Position numbers and translations under genes: made by a program. Shown in pieces: positions 21,548 to 30,609 of a stretch of 64,000 nucleotides of DNA. The stretch lies in NCBI GenBank assembly GCA_029449245.1, contig JANATF010000014.1, positions 252,501 to 316,500 on the forward strand, given 5' to 3'. The notes under the pieces are model-generated. The model did no database searches, was not told where the DNA came from, and was given only the letters and a program-made list of their open reading frames with translations. Position 1 is the first letter of the stretch. Each line of letters begins with the position of its first letter. This DNA is from Mortierella alpina. Its lineage: Eukaryota; Mortierellomycota; Mortierellomycetes; Mortierellales; Mortierellaceae.

Positions 21548-22999
21548 TCACGAAAAAACAGCCGTGGTGAAGTTGTTGGCCGTTTGACGCGACATGCGAT
21601 AGAACGAGTCGACAATCGCCGGAGAGGACCAGTTCCCTTGAATCATGACGTCCTCGACAGACACGCCCTTCATGAGAGCGCGTGTGGCACCAATGGCACG
21701 GGCCTTGAGGCGCGGGGCACCTGGGGGTCGAGGGATCTTCTCGAGATAATGCTTGAGGTGGTTGTTGATGCGATCCACCGTCACAGCTTGCTGCAAATTC
21801 CGTAGGTTGCGGACCAAAGGAATAAAGAGTTGCTCGGGGTCCTTGTAGTGAGGCACAGGGACCAGTGTGTGAGCAATGCGGCGGTAGTACTCCTGGAATG
21901 CGGCTACAGGGCAGTACATAGGGTTGGGATGCGGAAGAATCACTACCGTCTTGCGGATGCGCTGCTGCTGACGGAGCTCCTTTGGCAGCAGTATGGAGAG
22001 TTCAAGCTTGGTATCAGCCATCTTGGACTCGTTGAGGTCGATGCATGCGATGTCGTCGGGACGTAAGAAACCGCACACAGCCAGAAGCCAGCACATCTTC
22101 TGGGTGAGGTCGAGTAAATGTAGGCGGTCGTTGCTCTTGAGGCCGTTGATGAATGTGAAGATGGGGTCCAGATTCACCTCGGCATGTCGGATGCGTTTGA
22201 CGCCTTTCCTTGCCAAAGCCTTCATCATCTCCTCAAATGGTGCGTACGACGTGAAAACCGCGGTGTCGTTGAAGAGTGCAAAAATAGCCGTCTTGTAGAC
22301 CTTGACGGTGTTGAAAGACCACTGGTTCCTGGTATAGCCGTAAGCGAGGAAGTTCATCAACTCGATAGGGTTCGGGACCAAGGGATCCAGATCCAGATGC
22401 TCCATCCAGCGAGCAAAGGCGCGTTGAGGACCCGAGTATGCGCCTCTTCGGCGGACAGAGTTGTTGTCCTCGAAAAGAAGTGAGAGGACGGTGTCGCTGG
22501 CGCCCGCTGCTGTTAGCGTCTGCTGTCGACGTTCCAGGCGCAGAGAGACCACATCGGGTTTTTGGCGAGCACGGATGAGTCGTTCCCCGGAGCTGGAAGA
22601 ACTTTCGCTCGAGGTATCAGAGTCGGATGATCCACTGCCCATCTCGATATCTTCGGGAACCAGATCGCGCTGGGCCAGTATGGCGTCACCACTGTCGCTA
22701 CTGTCTGTTCCTCCTGCATCTTCTGGAGGATCGACGGGATCAGGTTCCATGGTGGGCAAATGTACAGCCTGCCCCTGTTCTTCCACGAGATGTTGAGTGC
22801 ATCGTGTGCAAGTGCTTTCGGGTCTGGTCTCCAGGAAACGTACTGTTTGAGTTTGGCGTTGATCTTTGACGCAAAGAGATCCACTGTGTGAGGTGTTGCA
22901 TATCGGCCTCGGTCCAGTTAGCTCCATCTCACCATCAGAGATGGAGCGCCTACGCCCATGAGCACTAGAGCTGTAAACACTTACGCCCTTGAGCTCCAT
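21548..22999 (-). CDS. DIRS copy A tyrosine recombinase
   Basis: Protein of 483 residues that integrates the circular DIRS intermediate. The N-terminal third is Ser/Asp/Glu-rich and low in complexity. The catalytic part has FLRPDDIA (first Arg), KARAIGATR (second Arg region), GNWSS and the Tyr in DSFYRMSR, the pattern of DIRS recombinases. The reading frame is open throughout. It starts 21 bp after the RT gene's stop and overlaps, in another frame, a stretch (about 22690-22890) that still encodes RT-end motifs such as MDLFASK and ICPPWNLIP. The copy B protein differs at one residue (AIVDS here, ATVDS there). Confidence 0.92.
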   Translation of the reverse strand: MELKGVSVYSSSAHGRRRSISDGEMELTGPRPICNTSHSGSLCVKDQRQTQTVRFLETRPESTCTRCTQHLVEEQGQAVHLPTMEPDPVDPPEDAGGTDSSDSGDAILAQRDLVPEDIEMGSGSSDSDTSSESSSSSGERLIRARQKPDVVSLRLERRQQTLTAAGASDTVLSLLFEDNNSVRRRGAYSGPQRAFARWMEHLDLDPLVPNPIELMNFLAYGYTRNQWSFNTVKVYKTAIFALFNDTAVFTSYAPFEEMMKALARKGVKRIRHAEVNLDPIFTFINGLKSNDRLHLLDLTQKMCWLLAVCGFLRPDDIACIDLNESKMADTKLELSILLPKELRQQQRIRKTVVILPHPNPMYCPVAAFQEYYRRIAHTLVPVPHYKDPEQLFIPLVRNLRNLQQAVTVDRINNHLKHYLEKIPRPPGAPRLKARAIGATRALMKGVSVEDVMIQGNWSSPAIVDSFYRMSRQTANNFTTAVFS

Positions 23000-23019
23000 G
23001 GTCGTTGCTAACTAATAGT

Positions 23020-24615
23020 TTACCCAGGTCCACGACCAAAAGTAATAAATACCCAATGTGTGGTTCTCTGGAACGACATCTTATTCTCACCATCTCCTTT
23101 CCACATAAAAAATCCACAATATTTTTCATGAGGGCCCCACTGTGAATCCAGCTCCTGGAAGAAATCCTGGCTGATGGACCATTCCAGCTGCGTGTTCATC
23201 CTGCGCGAGGGAGCGTCCGCTGGGTTGAACTGTGACGGCACGTAGGTGGTCCTGAGGCGTGTTCCTGTCTCGAGGCAGTAGGACCATATCTCCTCTGCTA
23301 GGTCCATCAGCTGAGGGGAGCGAGTGCCTCCAAATTTGTTGACGTAGGCAATGGTCGTTGTGTTGTCCGAAATGATGTTCACCAATTTGCCCTTGGCACG
23401 AGGGTGATGGATGACATGCCAAACGACCTTCAACTCCTTCCAGTTGATGTGCTGATCCATCTCCTCGTCCGACCATGAGCGACTGATGATCTCCTTGTCG
23501 ATGACGATCCCCCAGTGGTTGTCGGAGCTGTCCGTGTACGCATCCACCTCCGTTGCTTGAGGGAGAAAACACTGGCCGTTCCATTGATGAAGGTTGGTGC
23601 ACCACCATTCGAGTTCCTGTCGGGCTGTGTCCGTCAACTTCACCAGGTCCGTCCAGCTGCATGTCTTCAGTGATGAATTGAGTAGCTGGGTTAGGCGTCG
23701 AGTCCGCAACCGTGCTGGGAAGACTGCTGCCATCATGGCCATGGCTTTCCCAATGAACGCTGAGAGGTTGCGGAGCGATGTCTCTCCCAAACGCAGTAGT
23801 TTGCCGGCTTCCCTGCGAATGTCCCTGATTTTTGAGCGAGGGACTGAGAGGGTCATGTCGGTAGTATCGATGGTGAATCCGAGATGGTCGATACACTGTG
23901 TTGGGGTGAGGGTTGACTTTGAGTCCTTTATAAGAAAACCCAACTCCTTTAGCTTGTCCTGTAGCATTCGGGTGTGCTGCAGCGACTCTTCTTTGCTGGA
24001 TGCCAAGATGATCAGGTCGTCGAGGTAGGCTGAGACTCTGATCCCCTTCTTGCGAGCCCAAGTGAGCACCGGCTTCAAGATCTTTGTGAAGATAAGAGGA
24101 GAGAGTGAGAGACCGAACGGTAGGACGCGAAATTGGTATTGTGTGCCGTTCCACTGGAACTGGAGGAAACGACGAGACGATGGGTGCACAAGAACATGAA
24201 GGAATGCATCCTGAAGATCGATGCTTGTCATCCAATCGCCTTTCTTGACCATGCGGCATACCTGGGCCATGGTCTCCATCTTGAATGCGCGTCGGGGAAT
24301 GAACTTGTTCAACGGCCGCAAGTTGAGCACAGGTCGGACATCGCCTGTCTTCTTCGGTACCGTAAATAAGCGGGACGTAAATCCCACCTCCGACGCCTCT
24401 TCGATGGCCTTTTTTCCCAACATAGATAGGACCTCCCGCTCTATGGCTAACCTGTCGGAGAGGGAATGTTGGAAGCCCGATTTTTGACGCCGTCCGGTGG
24501 GGGGTGTGGATGTGAACGGGACGCGAAAGCCCTCGTTGATGATGTTGTTGACCCACTGGGAATCCGTGAGAAAACTCCACGCCCGCTGGAAGAGGGAGAG
24601 ACGGCCCCCTACTGG
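23020..24615 (-). CDS. DIRS copy A reverse transcriptase / RNase H
   Basis: The polymerase protein copies the element's RNA. Motifs include FTVPKKTG, SIDLQDAFLHV, PFGLSLSP, AYLDDLIIL (catalytic DD), an RNase H segment with DAYTDSSDNHWG, and SDNTTTIAYVNKFGG. The frame begins within the 3' end of Gag, in another phase, so it is probably made by frameshifting or re-initiation; the exact start is uncertain. Relative to element C, about 245 bp separates WGPH from the DLFASK segment, so the end of the original polymerase frame is displaced. Both copies A and B share this feature, so it predates their duplication. Confidence 0.9.
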   Translation of the reverse strand, partial: PVGGRLSLFQRAWSFLTDSQWVNNIINEGFRVPFTSTPPTGRRQKSGFQHSLSDRLAIEREVLSMLGKKAIEEASEVGFTSRLFTVPKKTGDVRPVLNLRPLNKFIPRRAFKMETMAQVCRMVKKGDWMTSIDLQDAFLHVLVHPSSRRFLQFQWNGTQYQFRVLPFGLSLSPLIFTKILKPVLTWARKKGIRVSAYLDDLIILASSKEESLQHTRMLQDKLKELGFLIKDSKSTLTPTQCIDHLGFTIDTTDMTLSVPRSKIRDIRREAGKLLRLGETSLRNLSAFIGKAMAMMAAVFPARLRTRRLTQLLNSSLKTCSWTDLVKLTDTARQELEWWCTNLHQWNGQCFLPQATEVDAYTDSSDNHWGIVIDKEIISRSWSDEEMDQHINWKELKVVWHVIHHPRAKGKLVNIISDNTTTIAYVNKFGGTRSPQLMDLAEEIWSYCLETGTRLRTTYVPSQFNPADAPSRRMNTQLEWSISQDFFQELDSQWGPHEKYCGFFMWKGDGENKMSFQRTTHWVFITFGRGPG

Positions 24616-25541
24616 CGTGTCTCCCCCTCTGATCCGTTTCCCTGTCCACTGTCGTCGTTGGATCGGGATTTGCTGCGTTTCTGGCCGTAACTGCGGTCGC
24701 CAGAGTTGCTGCTGTTGTTGCCCTTGGACTTTTTGTCGCTCTTGTTGTAGTTGCTGCTCTTGCTGGCACTCTTTCCGCTGCTGTTCTTCTTATTAGAGTC
24801 GCTTTGCTGAGTCCTGGAACGTTGCTTGTCTTGAGACTTCTTCTCGACCGTCTTCGGGTCGACAACAGGTTTCGAAGCAGCCAAAATGGCTTCAGCCTGC
24901 CGGCGGCGCTCAGCCAGGTCATCGACCGTAAGCAAAGAGGGGCCGTCAGCGAGGCTGATCTGGGAGACGGCATAGAGACCGCCGTCGCGACGAGATTGGG
25001 ACATCTGTCCCGCAATGTCACCCAGCATGATCCTGAGTGTGTTGGCGAAAGCAAATACTTTTGTGAGCAACTGGGGATCCTCAGGGTTCTGGGTGAGTTC
25101 GTGAACGAAGGTGTCAATGGGGCGTGTAAGGTGAGCGAGTTTAGTTTGGTAAAGGGCGAGGGTGTCATTAACTGCCTCTGCTTGTGCAGAGAGTTTAAGA
25201 TGACCACCGAGCGGATGGAGTGCAGGGGCTTGGTACTCCATGAGGGAATTGTAGTGGTAATCTGCCATGGTGAAGACTTTGTGTTCTTTGGGGAGGGCAG
25301 CTTCGAAGAACTGTTCCTCACCAACGGCAGGGCACTTGAGAAGGAGTTCGGGATAAGGGGTAAGAGTGGTAGAACGAGCCTTCTGGGAGACATTTGGGTC
25401 ACCGAGGGAAGCGTTGGCGCGAAGCTCGACAAGCTCCCTATCTTGGGCCTCAAGTCGGCGCTCCTGAGCCTCGAGGCGATCAAAAATCGCTTGGAGGACG
25501 TCAGGGGAGAGAGTAGGAGTGGATTCATCCTGAGGATGCAT
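24609..25541 (-). CDS. DIRS copy A Gag
   Basis: Protein of about 310 residues from the Met of MHPQDEST. It starts with a short coiled coil rich in Glu and Arg (EAQERRLEAQDREL), followed by a conserved globular part and a basic Ser/Lys/Asn-rich tail ending at GSEGETRQ, as in the Gag proteins of fungal DIRS elements. The frame also runs upstream through the inverted terminal repeat without a stop, but the Met at 25541 is the likely start. The upstream stretch translates the poly-A/T tract and is probably not used. Confidence 0.82.
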   Translation of the reverse strand: MHPQDESTPTLSPDVLQAIFDRLEAQERRLEAQDRELVELRANASLGDPNVSQKARSTTLTPYPELLLKCPAVGEEQFFEAALPKEHKVFTMADYHYNSLMEYQAPALHPLGGHLKLSAQAEAVNDTLALYQTKLAHLTRPIDTFVHELTQNPEDPQLLTKVFAFANTLRIMLGDIAGQMSQSRRDGGLYAVSQISLADGPSLLTVDDLAERRRQAEAILAASKPVVDPKTVEKKSQDKQRSRTQQSDSNKKNSSGKSASKSSNYNKSDKKSKGNNSSNSGDRSYGQKRSKSRSNDDSGQGNGSEGETRQ

Positions 25542-25757
25542 TGATCGATGCTTGCGAAGGATGAGTTCCAGTTCGTGATAAAAGAAAAGATGAGTTTCTG
25601 AGCTGCCTTGGATCCAGTAGATATAGATATCCACGCCACCAAAAAAAAAAAAAAAAAAAAACAGGTTTTTTATTTGGAGGATCATGACAATAAAAGAAAA
25701 GGTACACACAGGGAGAGTCCCATCGAAGGGCTGAATAATCTCTATACATCGTTCGAC

Positions 25758-27545
25758 ATGGGCCACTATTCACGTTTCAACCTTGAGCCTCGCAATAAAT
25801 TGCCAAGTGCCCCTCCTATTCTTTCATATCCGGACAACGGAGACGAGCTGTGCGAGCGCGTGTTCGGATACACTCCCAAGCCCGAACAACGGAAGGTCGC
25901 TGAACATATTGGCCGTGGAGAGGACTGCATCCTTATTGCAGGATGTGGTTGGGGCAAAACCCTGGCTTACTTCCTGCCGCTGATTTTATGGGAGAAGCGC
26001 ATCATCGTTATCATTTCGCCGCTTGTAGCATTAATGGAAGAACAGCACCAGAAACTCGAGGCTTTGGGCATCAGCAGCATTCCCATTTACAGTGGCCGAC
26101 AATTACCAGACAACCTCGAAGAAGAACTTATTGGCGGAGTGTATCGAGCAGTTGTTATGTCTCCAGAAACAGCCTTCAACGATGTGCGTTTTGGGCTTCT
26201 CTGGAGCGAGGACGGCTGGAGGTCGCGAGTCCAGGCTGTAGTTGTCGACGAGGCGCATTGCATCAGCACGTGGGGCCCGGAATTCAGGCCACAGTACAGC
26301 CGGATTGGGGATCTGAGATCTAAGGTCCCTCCTGGCGTTGCTTTTGTGGCGGTATCGGCAACACTTCATGGACAAATTCTGGAGGATGTGAAGGAAAGCC
26401 TTCGCTACGCAGGGGATGTCATCGTCATAAAAGCCGATACCGATCGTCCAAATATCAAGTATGAAGTACAAATGTGCTACAACAACGACACCTTGTACCC
26501 AGGACTGGAATTTCTCTTGGATTTCAAGAAGACAATCGTATATTTCGACAAACTGGATGAGATGAACAAGGCTTACAGCTATCTGGCGAGAAAAGCACTA
26601 GCCTTTCAGCCACCTCGTCATGAACAAATAGGCTGCTACTTCGCTGATCTAGCAACAGATACTAAGCAACTTTACATGGCGCAGTTCAGACGAGGCGAAA
26701 TTCGCGTGTTGCTGTCCACTGAAGCTGCAGGAATGGGATGCGATATTACTGACATTGTTCGAGTCGTCCAGTTCAGACTCCCCAAGAACATCACTGTCCT
26801 TGCACAGCGGCTTGGTCGTGCTGCCCGCGATCCAAGTCTCCAAGGTTCTGGCATTTTGATCTATCCGCGGACCGATACCCACCGCCTCAAGACAATGGAT
26901 GCCGATCTGCAAGACTGGGTCCACTGGGGTAATTGCCGCCGGAAATCTTTTAACGATGCTTTCGGGAATGAGCACAAAACGATTCCCGACTGCTGTGATC
27001 GCTGTGACGTGTCTCTCCCTGCGTCAGACAAGGCTTCCGAGCAGAGGACTAGTATTCCTGTTCCACGGCGGCCAGCCCCAACGTTCAAACGTTTACGTCG
27101 TCCTGAACAGCAACTTGAGGCCAAGACGAGGATACAATCTTGGAGGAACACCGAGTTACAGGGGCTGAGGAGGCATGCGGACTTTTATACAGCGAGGTGC
27201 ATTATGGATGACAAGTTCATCAACTTACTCTCGACGAGGTTTGGAGATGTCACTACTGCCGAGGATATAAGTGACATTATTTATTGGTCAGAGTTGGTTC
27301 AAGGCTCGCAACAACGACTTGCTGACATGCTCGCGGAATACAACAACGAGATCGACAACCCTGTCATGGCAGACATGCCGCTTCAGGACCAGGATCGACA
27401 ACATGCAGATGCCCAGCATGATCATGAAGGTACTAGTGTATCTTTGGCCATTCAACAGGAAAACTTAACCGAAAAGCGGGCGATGGATAGTAGCCTCTTG
27501 GCATTCGATACCAGTCTTAACAAGCGTCTCAGGACAAGGAAATAA
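25758..27545 (+). CDS. RecQ-like ATP-dependent DNA helicase of unit 1
   Basis: SF2 helicase of about 595 residues. Motifs: GCGWGKT (Walker A, about residue 61), VVDEAHC (about 163), VSATLHG (about 198) and QRLGRAARD (about 350), with TEAAGMGCD between. A Cys cluster (CCDRCD, about 27000) follows. RecQ enzymes unwind DNA 3' to 5' in repair and replication; short RecQ-like proteins also occur in subtelomeres and mobile elements. The gene starts 19 bp after DIRS copy A and ends 6 bp before the DUF6589-like gene on the other strand. An in-frame open stretch from 25608 runs through the DIRS repeat and includes seven Lys from the A tract, but the ATG at 25758 is the natural start. The promoter may have been displaced by DIRS. 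Confidence 0.9.
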   Translation: MGHYSRFNLEPRNKLPSAPPILSYPDNGDELCERVFGYTPKPEQRKVAEHIGRGEDCILIAGCGWGKTLAYFLPLILWEKRIIVIISPLVALMEEQHQKLEALGISSIPIYSGRQLPDNLEEELIGGVYRAVVMSPETAFNDVRFGLLWSEDGWRSRVQAVVVDEAHCISTWGPEFRPQYSRIGDLRSKVPPGVAFVAVSATLHGQILEDVKESLRYAGDVIVIKADTDRPNIKYEVQMCYNNDTLYPGLEFLLDFKKTIVYFDKLDEMNKAYSYLARKALAFQPPRHEQIGCYFADLATDTKQLYMAQFRRGEIRVLLSTEAAGMGCDITDIVRVVQFRLPKNITVLAQRLGRAARDPSLQGSGILIYPRTDTHRLKTMDADLQDWVHWGNCRRKSFNDAFGNEHKTIPDCCDRCDVSLPASDKASEQRTSIPVPRRPAPTFKRLRRPEQQLEAKTRIQSWRNTELQGLRRHADFYTARCIMDDKFINLLSTRFGDVTTAEDISDIIYWSELVQGSQQRLADMLAEYNNEIDNPVMADMPLQDQDRQHADAQHDHEGTSVSLAIQQENLTEKRAMDSSLLAFDTSLNKRLRTRK

Positions 27546-27556
27546 ATTTGTTTATT
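27541..27556. terminator. Bidirectional poly(A) signal between convergent genes
   Basis: AATAAATTTGTTTATT is near-palindromic and gives AATAAA on both strands (27541-27546 plus, 27556-27551 minus). It overlaps the RecQ stop (27543-27545) and the DUF6589-like stop (27554-27552). Confidence 0.6.
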
Positions 27557-30311
27557 CAAAGGCCGTATCCAAAGAATTGCGTGCTTGTTGGGTTTCTTCA
27601 TCGAGTTGCCGCATGAGTTTTTCTATGTCCCTATGCTTTGCAAGTGCCTCATCCGCGTTTTCTTCCTCCATGCGCTCAATAAACTTCCTGTAGCCTCCAC
27701 CTACAAGCTTTATGGTACCCTCGGTCACCAAATTGAGTGCTTGCGCTGTAGCGTACGGGTGGATTTGATGTTCGCTTGGATGGCTGGCTTCACTGAGGAT
27801 GTGATGCTCTTCTAGCAAACGCAAAACGAGCGTTGCATCTTTGTCGGTTGACGTAGACCTGTGAAATGAGCTGGTTTTGGCCATCTTGAACTCGGACTCG
27901 AGTTGGGACGAGACTTCTCGAAATAGACGGATATTTGGGGTGGTATAGCTCATTGCGGACCACTTGTTCCCGACTGTCGCGTGGGTGGACTTTGTCAGGA
28001 GGTTGTTGTGCTCCTGATATAGATCGCTTGGAAGCCAATGATTTTTGAGCCCTTTCGTATTCATCAGTAGCGATGAAAAGACAGCCTCCTTCCTTGCTAT
28101 TCCCCACTTGTGCTGCGCGTAATAACCGAAGCGCAAGAGCTCGAGAGCATAATTGTTGTGGTTCCCAGCTTGAAACATAATCGTAATCCATTTCAAAATT
28201 TCCTCGAGACGTCCGATGTCCCCTGACTTGATGGCTGCACAGAACTCAAGGTATACAGCCATATCGCGCATGAATAACATGGCGTTGGCGTTTGTGGTGG
28301 AGAAATTGTCGAAAAGCGTTTCTCCTGGGAGGGTAAGCTGAAGGATTGTGATGTTTATCTCCTGCTTCATCGTCTCGTCCGACATCTCACCGTGATCCCG
28401 GACGTGCGTCTCCATCTTCTTTCGCCATAGCTGACTGCACATTGCTCGAAATAGGGTCCTCAAGAACTCGTCAGCTGTGTAGTAACATGGCATCTCCCGG
28501 CTCAGCGTCCGACGCTTAAGCACTGGAATAAAGTACGCCAATGACCCCGGAGTATTAACGCTCCCGTAGTGTGTGTTGAGGATGGTCGAACATAGAAGCA
28601 TTTCCATATGGAATAGTTGTAATACCGGGATTGCCCACCGCATCTGGTCGAAATATGTGGCCTCGCATATATTGCGTTTCTGTGCGGATTGGACTCTGGA
28701 TATCGTAAGATGATCACCAGCAATGGTCATCTTTAAATTCTTGAAATAACCTTTGGATAAGTTCAGCGTCTGGCGCATGTTGTCAAGAACCTGGATGTTC
28801 CCTCCTACAGTCGACTGATCAATGTCCATGGCCGCAAGTTCGTAAGCTTCCGTCCGCTTTGGGACGAGTTGCTTGATTGCTGGAATTTTGAATGTCGATC
28901 TAAATAGCTGGTGAAACTTGTAACCGAGAAGGTTGTCGAAAAAATGGAAGCGAAAAACATGATTGAAATGAAATGCATCCTTCCGGCTTATCGCAACGTT
29001 GGTGACGCTGGGTTTAACGGGTGGATCGTCAGGGAGCCGTTCCTCGCCAAGCTGTTCGCCCACAACGATCGTTCCTGTGGTTGCGTTTTCAAAAAAGTCC
29101 TGATTATCTGTCCGTTGGTGGCGGTGGGTCACCTTACGGTTAAAGTTGTCATACAGGAAGTAGACTTGTTTCTTCCTTGCGACTCTCCGAACCATTCTGA
29201 TCTTGTCCAGCGCCAAAGACTTCAGACATGCGGTAGAGGTGGGATACAAGACACTTAACCCCATCTTGCTTAACAAATGAATCAGACGTTTTGGCGCTGT
29301 CAGTCCTCGAAGATATAATCCTAATGAAGGTCAATAGTATGATTAGAGCTACAACCCTGACCAGATGCTATATTACATTGATGAATGGCAAGGCTTCTTA
29401 CCAATCATCATTTGTAGACGATTTGACTGCTGGTTCTTCATAAAGACCAGCATGCACCCCACGGTTACAATAAAAGAGCGCTGATCTTCGAACGGGGACG
29501 GGCTCGGCTTGCGTTCATCGTCCTCCCACTCTGAGTCTTGTTCCTCTCTATGCCATCGAATGTTTAATAAGTCACTGTCCGAGCCGGAGTCCGATGATAG
29601 TTCAAGTGCCTCATCCGAGTCAGGGTCCAGGTTGGATACTGAGAGCCACGCTGCTCTCGGCGCCATCCTGGGAGGTATCGGATCGGTGGACTCGATGTCG
29701 CGCGGTCTCCTGTTCTCTGGGTACGGCTTCCAGAGCCCTTTCTCTTCAGTTGTTGGTGTCATTAGCTTCAGAAGGTGTGTAAGATTCGGAGCCGAGTTCG
29801 CTAGCGACGCCCTCATACGGTCCAGAGAGAATGCCTCTACATTTTTACGGCTCACTTTCTTTGCTGGAAACCGAAAAGTGGTGTCCTTGCTGGCGTTTTT
29901 GAGGTCGGCCTGAACGCGCTTGCCCACGATTTCGATTGCCTCCTTAGCAAAGCTAGAGTCGTACTTTCCACCCTCCAACTTCATCCCCCAAAGGTGGAGT
30001 ACCGCAGCAGGACCATCAGTGGCGCAAAATTGGTTAACCTTGCTCCTGATTTCTTCATGCTCGGAGTTGAAACTCTTAAATAGGAACTCGCGCAAGGAGA
30101 GGCCTTTGGTGGCGAGTGCCTTGAATATGAATAAAAGCGATTTGCTGTTATCTTCCTGCTGTTGAAACTTGGTCCTTCTTTCTCGATACTCCGCTGCCCT
30201 TCTTTCGACCCTCGCGGCAGCTATGGTGGCTAGGCAGAAAGAGTTTACGAAGGGATCATCATGCTGGATAACAATGGGTTTGGGGGGCAAATCAGAAAGA
30301 ATTGGGTCCAT
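27552..30311 (-). CDS. DUF6589-like protein of unit 1, two exons (candidate transposase)
   Basis: Exons 30311-29402 and 29320-27552 (donor ATTG|GTAAG, acceptor CATTAG|GA) give about 892 residues. It matches the gene at 42489-45912 along its length and I assign it, from memory of the family, to DUF6589, a fungal domain of unknown function. Conserved points in both: YDN (about 29150), AGD followed by T and R (about 28715), THYG, a block around RDMAVYLEF with GDIGR, NYA.ELLR, and YQE.NN (about 28015). YDN, AGD and QE could be the acidic residues of an RNase H-like transposase fold; this is inference. A Ser/Asp/Glu-rich region (about 29500-29640) precedes the core. The start is about 120 bp inside the right inverted repeat. 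Confidence 0.75.
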
Positions 30312-30428
30312 GACTACTGTAGAGACTGAAGTATAACAAGTGAAAGGACTGGGGCCGCAAGGTGGAGTAGAGAGTGAGAGAGGGTGTATTTTTTGCTTCC
30401 GTCATGCATGTCCATGCGCATGGGAAAG

Positions 30429-30482
30429 CCCTTAACAAGTTGCCTTTTTGGATTTTACGGGTCGCTCTGCCGATAAGTCTAT
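30429..30482 (-). repeat. Right 54-bp inverted repeat of unit 1
   Basis: Exact reverse complement of 21105-21158. It lies about 120 bp upstream of the DUF6589-like start codon and directly adjoins the palindromic element at 30476-30565. Confidence 0.95.
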
Positions 30483-30565
30483 CAATTTTCCCAGACCCTC
30501 ATTTCAGTGGAAGCAGGACTGCGAGTCCTGCCCCACGTAAAATGAAGGGGCTGGATGCGAGACTA
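30476..30565 (-). repeat. Palindromic element, copy 2 (inverted)
   Basis: Reverse-orientation copy of the palindrome at 16108-16198, with few differences. It overlaps the outer end of the right 54-bp repeat and ends 45 bp from the LRR gene's stop codon. Confidence 0.8.
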
Positions 30566-30609
30566 GTGATAAATGTACTGCCGCTTACGGGGTTGTATAT
30601 TATCGAGTC

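Larger units (their letters stand above)
21202..25739 (-). mobile_element. DIRS-type tyrosine-recombinase retrotransposon, copy A
   Basis: Complete DIRS element read on the minus strand: Gag (24609-25541), RT/RNase H (23020 to about 24615) and tyrosine recombinase (21548-22999). Inverted terminal repeats lie at 21268-21389 and 25589-25711 and each contains a run of about 20 T or A. Terminal extensions lie outside them, and an internal complementary region at 21428-21524 is the complement of both extensions joined end to end. This is the DIRS-1 arrangement. Copy B at 55316-59855 is nearly identical. The 3-bp overlap ATT at the joined termini fits recombination of a circular intermediate. Confidence 0.95.
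21105..30482. mobile_element. RecQ/DUF6589 unit 1, bounded by a 54-bp inverted repeat
   Basis: A unit with perfectly matching 54-bp inverted repeats at its ends (21105-21158 and 30429-30482) that holds two convergent genes, a RecQ-like helicase (25758-27545) and a DUF6589-like gene (27552-30311). Without the DIRS copy inserted at 21202-25739 it would be about 4.84 kb, with the genes filling almost all of it. The same gene pair and layout recur at 41776-49130. I see no convincing target-site duplication next to the repeats. Interpretation as a DNA transposon is inference from the layout. Confidence 0.6.

Noticed and set aside
23126-25642. 838-residue open frame on the minus strand (and its twin at 57242-59758)
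   Set aside because: It overlaps Gag and RT in another phase, lacks RT or recombinase motifs in order, and is Ser/Thr/Pro/Arg-rich as expected of a shadow frame.
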